From positions 1-48,333 of the forward strand of contig CAYVXE010000024.1 of assembly GCA_964455375.1 (NCBI GenBank): a DNA stretch of 48,333 bases. Direction: 5' to 3'. The notes beneath the pieces were generated by a model that was not told where the DNA came from, made no database searches, and saw only the letters and a list, made by a program, of their open reading frames with translations. A program made the position numbers and the translations under genes. This document shows positions 32,563-42,120 of this stretch, piece after piece (position 1 is the first letter of the stretch; every line of letters begins with the position of its first letter). This stretch comes from CAYVXE01 sp964455375 (lineage in GTDB: Bacteria > Zhuqueibacterota > Zhuqueibacteria > Oceanimicrobiales > Oceanimicrobiaceae).

Positions 32563-34362
32563 ATGAAAATTTCTAATTTTAACTGGATAGCATCATTATT
32601 TCTGTTATTGATATTCGTTGGAAACTCAGAAGCATTAGATATAAAGTACCATATCGGTTGGGTACACCCGAATTCTCACTTCCTGCATGTATCTATGAAA
32701 ATTAGCCGGGATTCGGTTGACTCTCTCGATGTCAGCCTTCCAGCATGGCGTCCGGGGCGTTATGTGATTCAAGATTATGTCAGAAATCTGATCGCTTTTA
32801 AAGCGCAGTCGACCGATCAGCATCCTTTGCGAGCAAAACAAATTGATAAAGATACCTGGCGTATTTACAAAAAACCGGAACAGGATGTCGTCGTTGAATA
32901 TGATTATTATGCGCGGCAGTTGGATGGCGGTTCGAGTTATCTCGATGATTCGGAGGCCTATATCAATCCGGTGACGAGTTGTATGTACATTGAAAATCAG
33001 GAAATGCATGCCGTTGGTTTAACCTTGAAGCAACCGGATGACTGGAAAATTGCCGGTGCTCTGAATTGGGATGAAAAGTCGGAGAGCTATGTGTTCGAGA
33101 ATTACCATGAGTTGGTAGATACACCGATCATTGTGAGTCCTGATTTTCAGCAAATCTCTTTTGATTATAAGGGTGCCCAGTTTGAAATTATTCTTCAAGG
33201 CGATGCGAATTTCGACCGTGATTCATTGAAAATAGATATTGAGAAAATTGTCTCTGCCCAAATCGATATGATGCAGGACATTCCATTTAAAAAGTACTGG
33301 TTTCTTTATCACCTTTTACCGAAACCGATGGGGCATGGTGTGGAACATAAAAATTCAACATCCATTGCCATTGGTCCGGCCGATTTCACGAACAAGAAAT
33401 TTTACCGTGGTTTTTTGGGCGTGACCTCTCATGAGTTTTTCCATGCCTGGAATGTTGAGAGAATCCGTCCAAAAGCAATCTATTATCCGGATTATTCCAA
33501 AGAGAATTACACGACGACCTTTTGGATTTTTGAAGGATTTACCAGCTACTATGGAAACTTGATATTAGAGCAAACCGGTTTGGTGACTATGAAAAAATAC
33601 CTGCAACAACTGGCTGGTCAAATTAAACGGTATGAAAAAACATACGGAACAAAGGTCACACCGGTGAGTGCAGTGAGCTGGGACAGTTGGACAAAGAGTT
33701 ACGGTGAAGCTCCCCCAAATACCTATTATTCGTTTTATCTCAAAGGCAGTCTGTTAGCATTGATTCTGGACTTAGAAATACGCCACGAGACAAAAAACAA
33801 AAAGTCTCTTAATGACGTCATGCGGTATCTGAATATAAAATACGCACTGACTGATACCGGTATCCCCGAAACCGGTTTGCAGAAAGCGGTTGAGACCGTC
33901 ACCGGTAAAGACTTTTCAAATTTTTTTGCAAGGTATGTAAACGGTGTTGAACAGATTGATTTCCAAAAATATCTTCTTTTTGCCGGACTGGAACTTACGC
34001 GAAAATCTGATATGAAGGATGCTGCAGTCTACCTTGGTATAGAAACCAAAGGTGATGAACGACAGACTGTTATCTCAAATGTCATTCCTGAATCTCCGGC
34101 TTTTAACGCGGGGTTGGATTTGGATGATATCTTAATTGCGATTAACGGCAGGCGTACATATAAGAAAAATTTGGATTTGAATTTGCAAAACTATTTACCT
34201 GGCGATACGGTGAAGATCGCAGTTTTCAGAAGGGAAAATTTAATTGAAATTCCAGTGGTTTTGGGGAAGAATAAACCATCCAAATTTGAAATCAATGAGC
34301 TAAAAAAATCGTCAGGATTGCAGAGCAAAATATTTAAATCGTGGATGAATGTGCCTGATTAA
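32563..34362 (+). CDS. M61 family metallopeptidase with PDZ domain
   Basis: 599 residues: signal peptide (SLFLLLIFVGNSEA), an N-terminal beta domain, the M61 (glycyl aminopeptidase-like) catalytic domain with zinc motif HEFFH (His290, Glu291, His294) followed by NVERIRP, the third ligand Glu324 in FEGFTSYYG, and a C-terminal PDZ domain (about 490-575; VIPESPAFNAGLDLDDILIAINGR). Probably periplasmic and acting on peptides or proteins. With the S46 peptidase it supports peptide use. GGGAAG precedes the ATG weakly. Confidence 0.9.
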   Translation: MKISNFNWIASLFLLLIFVGNSEALDIKYHIGWVHPNSHFLHVSMKISRDSVDSLDVSLPAWRPGRYVIQDYVRNLIAFKAQSTDQHPLRAKQIDKDTWRIYKKPEQDVVVEYDYYARQLDGGSSYLDDSEAYINPVTSCMYIENQEMHAVGLTLKQPDDWKIAGALNWDEKSESYVFENYHELVDTPIIVSPDFQQISFDYKGAQFEIILQGDANFDRDSLKIDIEKIVSAQIDMMQDIPFKKYWFLYHLLPKPMGHGVEHKNSTSIAIGPADFTNKKFYRGFLGVTSHEFFHAWNVERIRPKAIYYPDYSKENYTTTFWIFEGFTSYYGNLILEQTGLVTMKKYLQQLAGQIKRYEKTYGTKVTPVSAVSWDSWTKSYGEAPPNTYYSFYLKGSLLALILDLEIRHETKNKKSLNDVMRYLNIKYALTDTGIPETGLQKAVETVTGKDFSNFFARYVNGVEQIDFQKYLLFAGLELTRKSDMKDAAVYLGIETKGDERQTVISNVIPESPAFNAGLDLDDILIAINGRRTYKKNLDLNLQNYLPGDTVKIAVFRRENLIEIPVVLGKNKPSKFEINELKKSSGLQSKIFKSWMNVPD

Positions 34363-34692
34363 ATCAGCCCATGATGACAGCACAAAATATTTTTTTCTTT
34401 GTTCTCTAATTTTGGGAATAAATTCATTTCTCACATCGTTAAAGACATATTAACCGTTTGCTGAATCTTGGCTAAAATGCATATTTATAAATTTATTTAG
34501 AATGATAAGTGCCATAAAACCAGCATATAAACAGTGCCTAAAAAATATTATTTTGCAAATTGCCTTGACATTATAAATATTGAATTTTATATTAAACTTT
34601 ATTAAAATTTGAACAATTTGATAGAATATGGAAAGGATAAGAGCGCACAATTTAACTGAATTTTGAATTTTTGTAGCAGGACATGTTGTTGA
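34363..34692. other. AT-rich spacer before the respiratory operon
   Basis: 330 nt, strongly AT-rich, no gene. It contains the promoter at 34565-34593 and leaves a leader of roughly 90 nt. Confidence 0.6.
34565..34593 (+). promoter_or_regulatory. Strong sigma-70-type promoter for the respiratory operon
   Basis: TTGACA (34565-34570) is a perfect -35 box. After exactly 17 nt comes TATATT (34588-34593), one mismatch from TATAAT. It faces the HEAT-repeat gene and the bc-complex genes that follow. Confidence 0.65.
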
Positions 34693-35571
34693 ATGAATAC
34701 TAATAACAACCATGCTACCGATAATCTGAAAAAAAAATCGTTACTTAAAGTAACGATGCATTCCTTTTTTATCATACCGTTTCTCGTCACTGTATTTTGT
34801 ATATTGCTTTATGGGTTAGTCCGTATTTTAACAATGGAAGAGCATTCGGTATATGATTATTTGAATGATGTTAAAATCGGTAGTTATACAAAACGCTGGC
34901 AATCGGCTTTTGAGCTTTCAAAGATCCTGGCGAATAAGCATTTAATTCCTCAGGAAGACCGTTTTGTAAATGAATTAACCGAGATTTTTGAAGAATCCAG
35001 GCATGATGATGATCGAGTCAGGCAGTATTTAGCGCTTGCAATGGGAAGGACCGGAAATGTAAAATTTGCAGATCCACTCCTTGCGGCCTTACCTGGAGAA
35101 AAAGAATCCAATATTCCGGCCTTAATCCATGCATTAGGGTTGTTGAAAAGTAAAAAGTCTATTCCAGTGATTTCATCTTATGTAAATGAAGCGAATCCGA
35201 AGATTCGTTTGACCTCTGTCATCGCTTTAGGCAACATCGGTGATACGGTTTCGTTAAAGGATTTGAAATTGGCACTTGGCGATGAAGAACCAAATGTGCA
35301 ATGGGATGCGGCGATCGCTCTGGCGAAATTGGGCGACGCATCCGGACGAGATGTTTTGCGAAAACTGCTCAGCCGCGATTACTTAGCTAAGTTTCCGGAG
35401 GTGGACCCGTATGAGCAGGACCAGGCTCTGGTGGTTGCAATTGAGGCGAGTACATTATTGGATGATCCATCACTAAATGCAATGATTCGAAATCTAAGTA
35501 AGAAAGATAGAAATATGAATGTCAGAAGGGCTGCGATGAAAGCGATCGATGCGTATAGTATTAAGCAGTAA
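34693..35571 (+). CDS. Membrane-anchored HEAT-repeat protein
   Basis: 292 residues. One membrane helix near the N-terminus (SFFIIPFLVTVFCILLYGLV), then an alpha-helical HEAT/PBS-lyase-type repeat domain outside or inside the membrane (ALAMGRTGNVKFADPLLAAL, IALGNIGDTVSLKDLKLAL, IALAKLGDASGRDVLRKLL). It lacks catalytic motifs. It is the first gene after the strong promoter and sits 59 nt before the Rieske gene, so I infer a structural or assembly role in the bc-type complex. Confidence 0.75.
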   Translation: MNTNNNHATDNLKKKSLLKVTMHSFFIIPFLVTVFCILLYGLVRILTMEEHSVYDYLNDVKIGSYTKRWQSAFELSKILANKHLIPQEDRFVNELTEIFEESRHDDDRVRQYLALAMGRTGNVKFADPLLAALPGEKESNIPALIHALGLLKSKKSIPVISSYVNEANPKIRLTSVIALGNIGDTVSLKDLKLALGDEEPNVQWDAAIALAKLGDASGRDVLRKLLSRDYLAKFPEVDPYEQDQALVVAIEASTLLDDPSLNAMIRNLSKKDRNMNVRRAAMKAIDAYSIKQ

Positions 35572-35630
35572 TGCCATACCGAAACAATTCCAATAAAAAT
35601 ACAAATCTATATTAAATATGGTGACTGACA

Positions 35631-36311
35631 ATGTCAGACGAAAGTAAAAAACATCTTAATGAAAAAGGTAGCTCGGATACGCAAGGCAAACCGGCTGAGA
35701 AAAACACTGGCAAGGATCCGGCTGCCAAAGAAATGTCAGGTAAATCTAATGTTTCTGCAAAGACCGACAGAGCTCCGAAAATCAGGCCCAAAGCATCCAT
35801 AGGTGCTGAGGCTCAAGACGATGAGTCGATGAACCGCCGCACATTTTTTTCATGGCTCACGGTTGCCTGGGTCGCTTTTACCGGTGCGACGCTGGCGTTT
35901 TTTACCATGCTTGCTCGTTTCATGTTTCCAAACGTTCTGTTTGAACCCCCACAAACATTTAAGGCCGGGTATCCGGATGAATATTCCATCGGTGTAGTTT
36001 CTACAAAATGGAAAGCAAAATATGCTGTTTGGATTGTGAGGAACACGGAATACATTTATGCCTTATCCACCGTCTGTACTCACTTGGGATGCACGCCTAA
36101 CTGGTTGCCCAGTGACAGAAAATTTAAATGTCCCTGTCACGGAAGCGGATATAAAATTTCCGGGATCAACTTCGAAGGACCGGCACCAAGACCGCTTGAG
36201 CGCTATAGAATTGTTTTAGCGGATGACGGACAAATTTTAGTCGATAAATCGAAAAAATATCAACAGGAAAAAGGGCAATGGAAAGACCCTGAGTCTTTTT
36301 TAGTTGTGTAG
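35631..36311 (+). CDS. Rieske [2Fe-2S] protein of a cytochrome bc/b6f-type complex
   Basis: 226 residues. Cluster ligands: CTHLGC (149-154) and CPCHGSGY (167-174). The anchor helix follows a twin-arginine motif (NRRTFFSWLTVAW), suggesting Tat export of the folded domain. It has an unusually long, charged, low-complexity N-terminal extension (~65 residues, rich in Lys/Glu/Ala/Ser) on the cytoplasmic side. It accepts electrons from quinol at the Qo site and passes them to a c-type haem. The next two genes supply cytochrome b in two halves. Confidence 0.92.
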   Translation: MSDESKKHLNEKGSSDTQGKPAEKNTGKDPAAKEMSGKSNVSAKTDRAPKIRPKASIGAEAQDDESMNRRTFFSWLTVAWVAFTGATLAFFTMLARFMFPNVLFEPPQTFKAGYPDEYSIGVVSTKWKAKYAVWIVRNTEYIYALSTVCTHLGCTPNWLPSDRKFKCPCHGSGYKISGINFEGPAPRPLERYRIVLADDGQILVDKSKKYQQEKGQWKDPESFLVV

Positions 36312-36422
36312 GTTCTAAAAAATATTTGCTTGTTTATTCGAAAACTGTTTTATCTTTTCTCAGTAAATACTGCTCATTCATTTTATTCATTTACCGTTCA
36401 AAGAACTGGAGGATATTGCCCC

Positions 36423-37223
36423 ATGGCAAAAGATTTAAAAAAAGAAGACCGGGGTTTCATCGAGACAATGGCCAAATCTCAAGTATGGACGTCTATTTTC
36501 CGAACCGGTATTCCTGATACGCGTCGTAAGCGTATGATGGGTGTCTTGAATAGTGTATTTCTACATTTGCACCCTGTTCGTTTACCAAAGCATGCGGTGA
36601 AGGTGAAATACACCTGGTGTATGGGCGGTCTGTCTTTCTTTCTCTTTCTGGTGCTCACTGTTACCGGTATTCTTTTGATGTTTTATTATCGCCCGACAGT
36701 GGAATATGCTTATACGGATATTATCGATTTGGGTGAGCAGGTACCTTTGGGAATTATGCGGGAGATTCACCGTTGGGGTGCCCATTTAATGGTGATAACA
36801 GTCTGGTTGCACATGTTCAGAGTTTTTATGACCGGCTCCTACAAGCCGCCAAGAGAATTTAATTGGGTTGTCGGCGTTATTTTGTTAACCTTAACCCTGC
36901 TTCTCAGTTTTACAGGTTATCTGTTACCATGGGATCAGTTGGCAATTTGGGCGGTAACGGTTGGTACCAATATGGCACGTGCCACACCGTTTTTAGGCCA
37001 TGAGGGCCCCGGTGCGGCTTTTTTAAGTCTCGGCGATATTAATTTTGTCCATAGCGGCAGTGATATTCGTTTTGCGTTGCTGGGCGGCAGATTTGTTGGT
37101 GAAGGGGCTTTGTTGAGATTTTATGTGCTCCATTGTGTCGGTTTGCCGTTTATTATTATGATTCTTATGGCGGTTCATTTCTGGCGTGTGCGAAAAGATG
37201 GCGGAATATCCGGGCCGGTTTAA
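36423..37223 (+). CDS. Cytochrome b, N-terminal part (cytochrome b6-like)
   Basis: Start 36423 is chosen over upstream in-frame starts because CTGGAGGA lies 10 nt before it; 266 residues. It has the four-helix b6 domain with haem His in MREIHRWGAHLMV, WLHMFRVF, YVLHCVGLPF and MAVHFWRVRKDGG, and GYLLPWDQLAIWAVTVGTNM at the Qo end. It binds the two b haems and both quinone sites together with the next subunit. Cytochrome b is split as in b6f-type complexes. Confidence 0.92.
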   Translation: MAKDLKKEDRGFIETMAKSQVWTSIFRTGIPDTRRKRMMGVLNSVFLHLHPVRLPKHAVKVKYTWCMGGLSFFLFLVLTVTGILLMFYYRPTVEYAYTDIIDLGEQVPLGIMREIHRWGAHLMVITVWLHMFRVFMTGSYKPPREFNWVVGVILLTLTLLLSFTGYLLPWDQLAIWAVTVGTNMARATPFLGHEGPGAAFLSLGDINFVHSGSDIRFALLGGRFVGEGALLRFYVLHCVGLPFIIMILMAVHFWRVRKDGGISGPV

Positions 37224-37324
37224 ACCGGACCGGTTCAGGAATCGAAATTATTTTTCAGGCTGTGGTACTGTTGTAGTCATGCAATCAGTTTCTAACCTTT
37301 CACTAAATTAAGACGGGATTTTCA

Positions 37325-38440
37325 ATGGAGTTAATAAAACACTTTATTAATGCGTTTTCACCGCCGTGGATAACGTTGCCGATTTTGATGGCCTTGTTCT
37401 TTTTCGTTTTTCCACCGAACGATTGGTTTCTAAAATGGAACCAAAAGTTGAAAATCAATAAAATCTGGACCAACACCGGCGGGTTGATTCTTTTAGTTGT
37501 CTTGTTGTTGGTGTTTGCTTTAGGGGTTACCGATGAAAATTTCAGATTGATTGTGTTAAAGCCGGACAATGTTCCTATTGTGGGGTTGGTTTTTATTTTT
37601 CCTTTTTTTGTCTGGTTAAGTATGAAACAAGCCACTCAGAATGATGTGCGCCTCGAAAACGGAGAAAAACCGTTGGAGTACCATGATCCTGAAGATAAAG
37701 TTTTGGTTTGGCCGGATTTGGTCATGGTGGAATTCATCGCGCTCATTATCATAATGGCGGTGCTGCTAATCTGGTCCATTGGCATCCATGCGCCGATTGA
37801 GGCACCGGCAAATCCTGCCGCGACCCCCAATCCATCGAAGGCACCCTGGTATTTTCTGGGTCTTCAGGAAATGCTGGTCTATTTTGACCCGTGGATAGCC
37901 GGCGTGGTTTTACCAACAGTTATGATTGTCGGCCTGATGGCGATTCCGTATATGGATATTAACCCCAAAGGAGCGGGTTACTACACGTTTCGTGAACGAA
38001 AAATGTCGATCTTTATTTTTATTTTCGGATTTTCAATTCTTTGGATCATGCTTATTTTCACCGGTACGTTTTTACGTGGGCCGGGGTGGAATTTTTTCGG
38101 ACCATTTGAATTTTGGGATCCACATAAAATTGTACCCCTGACCAATATAAACTTATCTGAAATTATTTATATTAAATTGTTTAATACCGGTCTGCCGCAT
38201 AATATCTTTCTACGGGAAATATGGGGATTCTTAATTATCGGCGGTTATTTTCTCATTTTACCACCTTTACTGGCAAGGACCATTTTTAAGGATCTGCATC
38301 AGAAATTAGGCAATTTCCGTTATAGTGTGTTCGTTGTTCTCTTGCTGTTAATGGTTGCGCTTCCCATTAAGATGTATTTACGGTGGATCTTTAATCTTAA
38401 ATATATTATAGCGATTCCCGAATTCTTTTTTAACATTTAA
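37325..38440 (+). CDS. Cytochrome b, C-terminal part (subunit IV-like, extended)
   Basis: 371 residues with about 8-9 membrane helices. PWYFLGLQEMLVYFDPWIAGVVLP is the subunit IV/cytochrome b C-terminal signature. Preceding it are extra N-terminal helices (residues ~15-100) and further helices at the C-terminus not found in PetD (~160 residues). The conserved PEWY motif of the Qo site is replaced by APWY, as in some bacterial complexes. It forms the rest of cytochrome b; the additional helices may anchor the multihaem partner. Confidence 0.85.
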   Translation: MELIKHFINAFSPPWITLPILMALFFFVFPPNDWFLKWNQKLKINKIWTNTGGLILLVVLLLVFALGVTDENFRLIVLKPDNVPIVGLVFIFPFFVWLSMKQATQNDVRLENGEKPLEYHDPEDKVLVWPDLVMVEFIALIIIMAVLLIWSIGIHAPIEAPANPAATPNPSKAPWYFLGLQEMLVYFDPWIAGVVLPTVMIVGLMAIPYMDINPKGAGYYTFRERKMSIFIFIFGFSILWIMLIFTGTFLRGPGWNFFGPFEFWDPHKIVPLTNINLSEIIYIKLFNTGLPHNIFLREIWGFLIIGGYFLILPPLLARTIFKDLHQKLGNFRYSVFVVLLLLMVALPIKMYLRWIFNLKYIIAIPEFFFNI

Positions 38441-38458
38441 TTCAAAGGATGAGATCTC

Positions 38459-41347
38459 ATGTCCGGTTCTGAACGATATTATAAAAGTGCTAAGCTTGCT
38501 AAGTGGTTTGCGATTTCCAGTATTCTGTTTTTGGTGGCATTAGTCTGGACTTTTGCAAATGATTATTTTCGGGAGTGGAAAGGATATCAGAAAACATTCA
38601 GGAAGTTAGAAGTTGCAAAAACACGTGCTGAAATTTCGGAAGCAAGCACGAACCTGGAAGAGAATTATGACTATACGTCCTTGTTGGAGCAGTTGAAGGA
38701 AGCGGAAACGCAATTAAAGGATAAATCGGATCAGTTGAAACAGGCTGAGGAAAAACTCGATGCTTTAAAAGCAGAAAGGTATCGCGACAATCAGAATTAT
38801 CTGTTTGCAAAGGCTGACTATGATGCCGCAAAATATGCTTACGAAGAAGCTTTGGGTCTGGCTAAAGAGGATGTCAATTCCGCAAAAAAGCGATTTGACA
38901 ATTTTGAAAAACGTGCCCACGAAATGAACTTGATTTTCGAGGCAAAAGACACGGAACTAAAAAATCAGGAAGCGTTAATTCTCGATTTTAATAAAGATGT
39001 AAAAAACCTTAAAGACAAACTGTCAGCTTTAAGTAGAAATAAAACGAATTTGGAAAAGATGCTCACGCATATCGACCGGTCTGATATGAGTTTTGGAAAT
39101 AAATTGGCTGATTATATTCGGGATTTACCGGTGTTGGATTTTCTGTCACCATATTATAAAATAGATCAGATCGTTTTGAAGGATATTGTGGACGACGTAA
39201 ATTTCGCACAGGTCCCAAGGGTAGACCGCTGTACGACCTGTCACAAGGGCGTCACTTTAACCGACTTTACGGATGACGAGCAGCCCTTTCGCACGCATCC
39301 GCGTTTAGATCTTTTTCTTTCCAGCACCTCACCTCACCCCATCGAAAAATTTGGGTGCACAAGCTGCCATTCCGGTCGGGGAAGAGGAACGTCCTTTTTT
39401 GGGAGTGTGCATGTTCCGGAATCTGTTGACCAGGAAAACGAGTGGAAAGAAACGCATGATTGGCAAAGAATGGATCTTTGGGAAAAGCCGATGTATCCTA
39501 AACAGTACACCGAAGCCGGTTGCTTTTCCTGTCATTCCCAGGAAACATTCATTCGCGGCGCCGATAAATTAAATCTCGGTATGAATTTAATCGAAAGAGC
39601 AGGTTGTTTCGGTTGTCACACCATCCAGAAATATAAAGATAAGCGTAGAATTGGCCCTGATTTGAATCGTATCGCTTCGAAAGTAACAAAGGAATGGGCT
39701 TATCGCTGGATCTTCCATCCCAAAGCTTTTAAATATAATACATGGATGCCCAGATTTTTCAGGCAATTTAATACCAGCGATGAAAAATCAATAAAACGAA
39801 CGGATCAGGAGATTCATGCCATCGTCCATTATTTGTTCAAGAACAGCGCTAAATTTGAAATGTATAATATTCCTGTAAAAGGAAATGCTAAGCGTGGAGA
39901 AAATCTCGTCGCCACCCTTGGCTGTTACGGCTGCCACCGGTTGGAATTAGAACCGAGCGGAGAAGAAACCACGTTACAGTCACTGCGCAGAGACCATGGT
40001 CCAAATTTAATCGGGCTCGGTTCGAAGACGTCAAAAAAATGGATCTACAACTGGATAAAAAATCCGGCGCGTTATTTTCCACAAACAAAGATGCCTAATC
40101 TGCGCCTGTCCGATCGGGAAGCTGCCGATATTGCCGAATTCATTTGGTCAAAGAAGAATGAAAAATTTATGCAGACGCCTATCCCGCCAATCGATGAAAA
40201 ACAACTGGATGACATTGTCGTTGAATTTCAGAAGAAACTCGATACCGAAGCAAGTGCCCGGGAAATGGTGTCTAAAATGAGTTTGGAAGAAAAATTGGAT
40301 TACAGTGGTGAAAGACTCATTCGATTATACGGCTGTTTCGGTTGTCACAATATCCCCGGCTTTGAAAAGGATAAACCTATCGGGACCGAGTTGACTGAAG
40401 AAGGCGATAAACCGATTGAAAAATTTGATTTCGGTTTTATCGATATTGAACATACAAATTATACCTGGTTTAAACAAAAGTTAAAAAATCCGCGGATTTT
40501 TGATAAAGACAGAGTCAAAGACCCGACTGAGAAATTAAGAATGCCTAATTTTGAATTTACAGACAAGGAAGCGGATGCTATCGTAACAACGTTGTTGGGT
40601 TTCGTAAAACCGGAAGTACTGCCGGATAAAATAAAACCCAGAACAGCAAGAAATATGTACGTCGAAGAAGGCCAATGGATCATACGTGAATATAACTGCC
40701 AGGGCTGTCATATTATCGAAAATGATGGTGGTGCAATTCGGCCGATGGTGAATAAATGGTTGCGAACTGTACAAGACCGCGGGGAAACGGAAGCGGACGC
40801 TTTAACACCCGTTTACAGTCCTCCTAACCTGATTGGTGAAGGGAAAAAAGTTCAGACACAATGGCTGTTTCATTTTATTGGCGACCCCATCACCATCCGT
40901 CCATGGCTAAAAGTACGCATGCCGACATTTCCACTTACAGAGTCGCAGAAAAATATTTTAATCAGATATTTCAGTTTTTTAGATCATCAGGATTTCCCCT
41001 TTGTGGAAAGCAGTTTGCCTAAAATGACATCAAAAGAATTGCATGCTGCAAAGATACTTTTTTCTAAGGATTATTTTTCATGTGTTTCATGTCATATCAT
41101 AGGGTCCAAGCTACCGGAAGGGTCGCCGGATAGTTGGGCGCCAAACTTTGCTTTAGCCAAAGAGCGGCTTAAGCCGGATTGGATTATCCAGTGGTTAATG
41201 GATCCGCAAGCATTGTTGCCGGGGACAAAAATGCCAACGTTTTTCGATCCCGAGTATTTTGACGAATCCGGTCCGGATGATATTTTTGGCGGTGATGAAA
41301 ACAAACAAATTAAAGCACTGAGAGACTACGTTCTAAGTATTAAGTGA
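38459..41347 (+). CDS. Membrane-anchored octahaem cytochrome c with coiled coil and five class-I cytochrome modules
   Basis: 962 residues. One N-terminal membrane helix (15-35), a long heptad-rich coiled coil (~45-205), then eight CxxCH: CTTCH (258-262), CTSCH and CFSCH in a multihaem-like stretch, followed by five repeated modules starting CFGCH, CYGCH, CFGCH, CQGCH and CVSCH. Each of these five is followed by a distal Met in WMPRF, KMPNL, RMPNF, RMPTF or KMPTF, i.e. class-I monohaem cytochrome c folds in tandem. It directly follows the cytochrome b genes (AAAGGATG ribosome site). It probably replaces cytochrome c1 and relays electrons from the Rieske protein towards the oxidase. Confidence 0.9.
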   Translation: MSGSERYYKSAKLAKWFAISSILFLVALVWTFANDYFREWKGYQKTFRKLEVAKTRAEISEASTNLEENYDYTSLLEQLKEAETQLKDKSDQLKQAEEKLDALKAERYRDNQNYLFAKADYDAAKYAYEEALGLAKEDVNSAKKRFDNFEKRAHEMNLIFEAKDTELKNQEALILDFNKDVKNLKDKLSALSRNKTNLEKMLTHIDRSDMSFGNKLADYIRDLPVLDFLSPYYKIDQIVLKDIVDDVNFAQVPRVDRCTTCHKGVTLTDFTDDEQPFRTHPRLDLFLSSTSPHPIEKFGCTSCHSGRGRGTSFFGSVHVPESVDQENEWKETHDWQRMDLWEKPMYPKQYTEAGCFSCHSQETFIRGADKLNLGMNLIERAGCFGCHTIQKYKDKRRIGPDLNRIASKVTKEWAYRWIFHPKAFKYNTWMPRFFRQFNTSDEKSIKRTDQEIHAIVHYLFKNSAKFEMYNIPVKGNAKRGENLVATLGCYGCHRLELEPSGEETTLQSLRRDHGPNLIGLGSKTSKKWIYNWIKNPARYFPQTKMPNLRLSDREAADIAEFIWSKKNEKFMQTPIPPIDEKQLDDIVVEFQKKLDTEASAREMVSKMSLEEKLDYSGERLIRLYGCFGCHNIPGFEKDKPIGTELTEEGDKPIEKFDFGFIDIEHTNYTWFKQKLKNPRIFDKDRVKDPTEKLRMPNFEFTDKEADAIVTTLLGFVKPEVLPDKIKPRTARNMYVEEGQWIIREYNCQGCHIIENDGGAIRPMVNKWLRTVQDRGETEADALTPVYSPPNLIGEGKKVQTQWLFHFIGDPITIRPWLKVRMPTFPLTESQKNILIRYFSFLDHQDFPFVESSLPKMTSKELHAAKILFSKDYFSCVSCHIIGSKLPEGSPDSWAPNFALAKERLKPDWIIQWLMDPQALLPGTKMPTFFDPEYFDESGPDDIFGGDENKQIKALRDYVLSIK

Positions 41348-42120
41348 TGCTAACCTACATTCTAATTATAACAGCATTCCTGTTTGGAATTTGCTATCCG
41401 CTGTTTTTTGTGGGAAACTATGAGAAAACGGTGAAAAGTGGTTTTTACCGATTTAACCTGGGCCTGGCCTGTTTTGTCGCCGGTGTTGGTGTCTTCGGTT
41501 TATACTTCCTTGACATGCAGCGATCCGTCAAAACGGGAGCCCTGGTCTGGCTACTTGCACTATTTCTGGTCACTGCTTTTTTATGGCGCCGTGATGCATC
41601 GAAGCGTTGGCTATTAGTGCTGCCAACCATCTTTGGGGCGGTTGTCCTATATTATTACCTGAAAGTTCATTTTTATGATGATTGGTCGGTGTACCTGATG
41701 AGTGCTTTAGGTGGTTTTATTCTTTGTTCTTCCGTCTTTTCCATGAACCTCGGGCACACTTATTTAAATGTGAAAAATTTGCCTATCGACTATTTAAAGA
41801 AAGCGACGGCCATTTTTGCTGCTTTACTCCTGGTAAGATTGTCTTTTGATGTCTATTTTCTATTAACGCACACGATTGAATACATTGGCAATACGATTTC
41901 TCTATTCTCATTCATGCAAGGTATCGATGGACTCTTTCTTTCTATGGCACTTCTATTCGGAACGGTTTTACCGATTATCCTTATCATTTTAGTCATTGAA
42001 ACTCTGAAAATCAAATCAACTCAATCTGCAACCGGTTTACTTTATGTTATTGTGGTTTCGGTATTTATTGGTGATATTGCCTATAAATACTACTTAGTGC
42101 AGTACGGTATTGTCTTGTGA
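41347..42120 (+). CDS. Polytopic membrane protein of unknown function
   Basis: 257 residues from ATG 41347, whose A is the last base of the upstream TGA (41345-41347); the in-frame GTG at 41344 is the alternative. About eight hydrophobic helices, with His in LGHTYLN and LTHTIEY that could hold haem or a quinone. I do not recognise the family. Tight coupling with the octahaem cytochrome implies a role in the same complex. Confidence 0.7.
   Translation: MLTYILIITAFLFGICYPLFFVGNYEKTVKSGFYRFNLGLACFVAGVGVFGLYFLDMQRSVKTGALVWLLALFLVTAFLWRRDASKRWLLVLPTIFGAVVLYYYLKVHFYDDWSVYLMSALGGFILCSSVFSMNLGHTYLNVKNLPIDYLKKATAIFAALLLVRLSFDVYFLLTHTIEYIGNTISLFSFMQGIDGLFLSMALLFGTVLPIILIILVIETLKIKSTQSATGLLYVIVVSVFIGDIAYKYYLVQYGIVL

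Noticed and set aside
41344..41346. GTG start for the polytopic membrane protein
   Set aside because: The ATG at 41347, one codon later, overlaps the upstream stop and is the more usual start codon; the difference is one residue.
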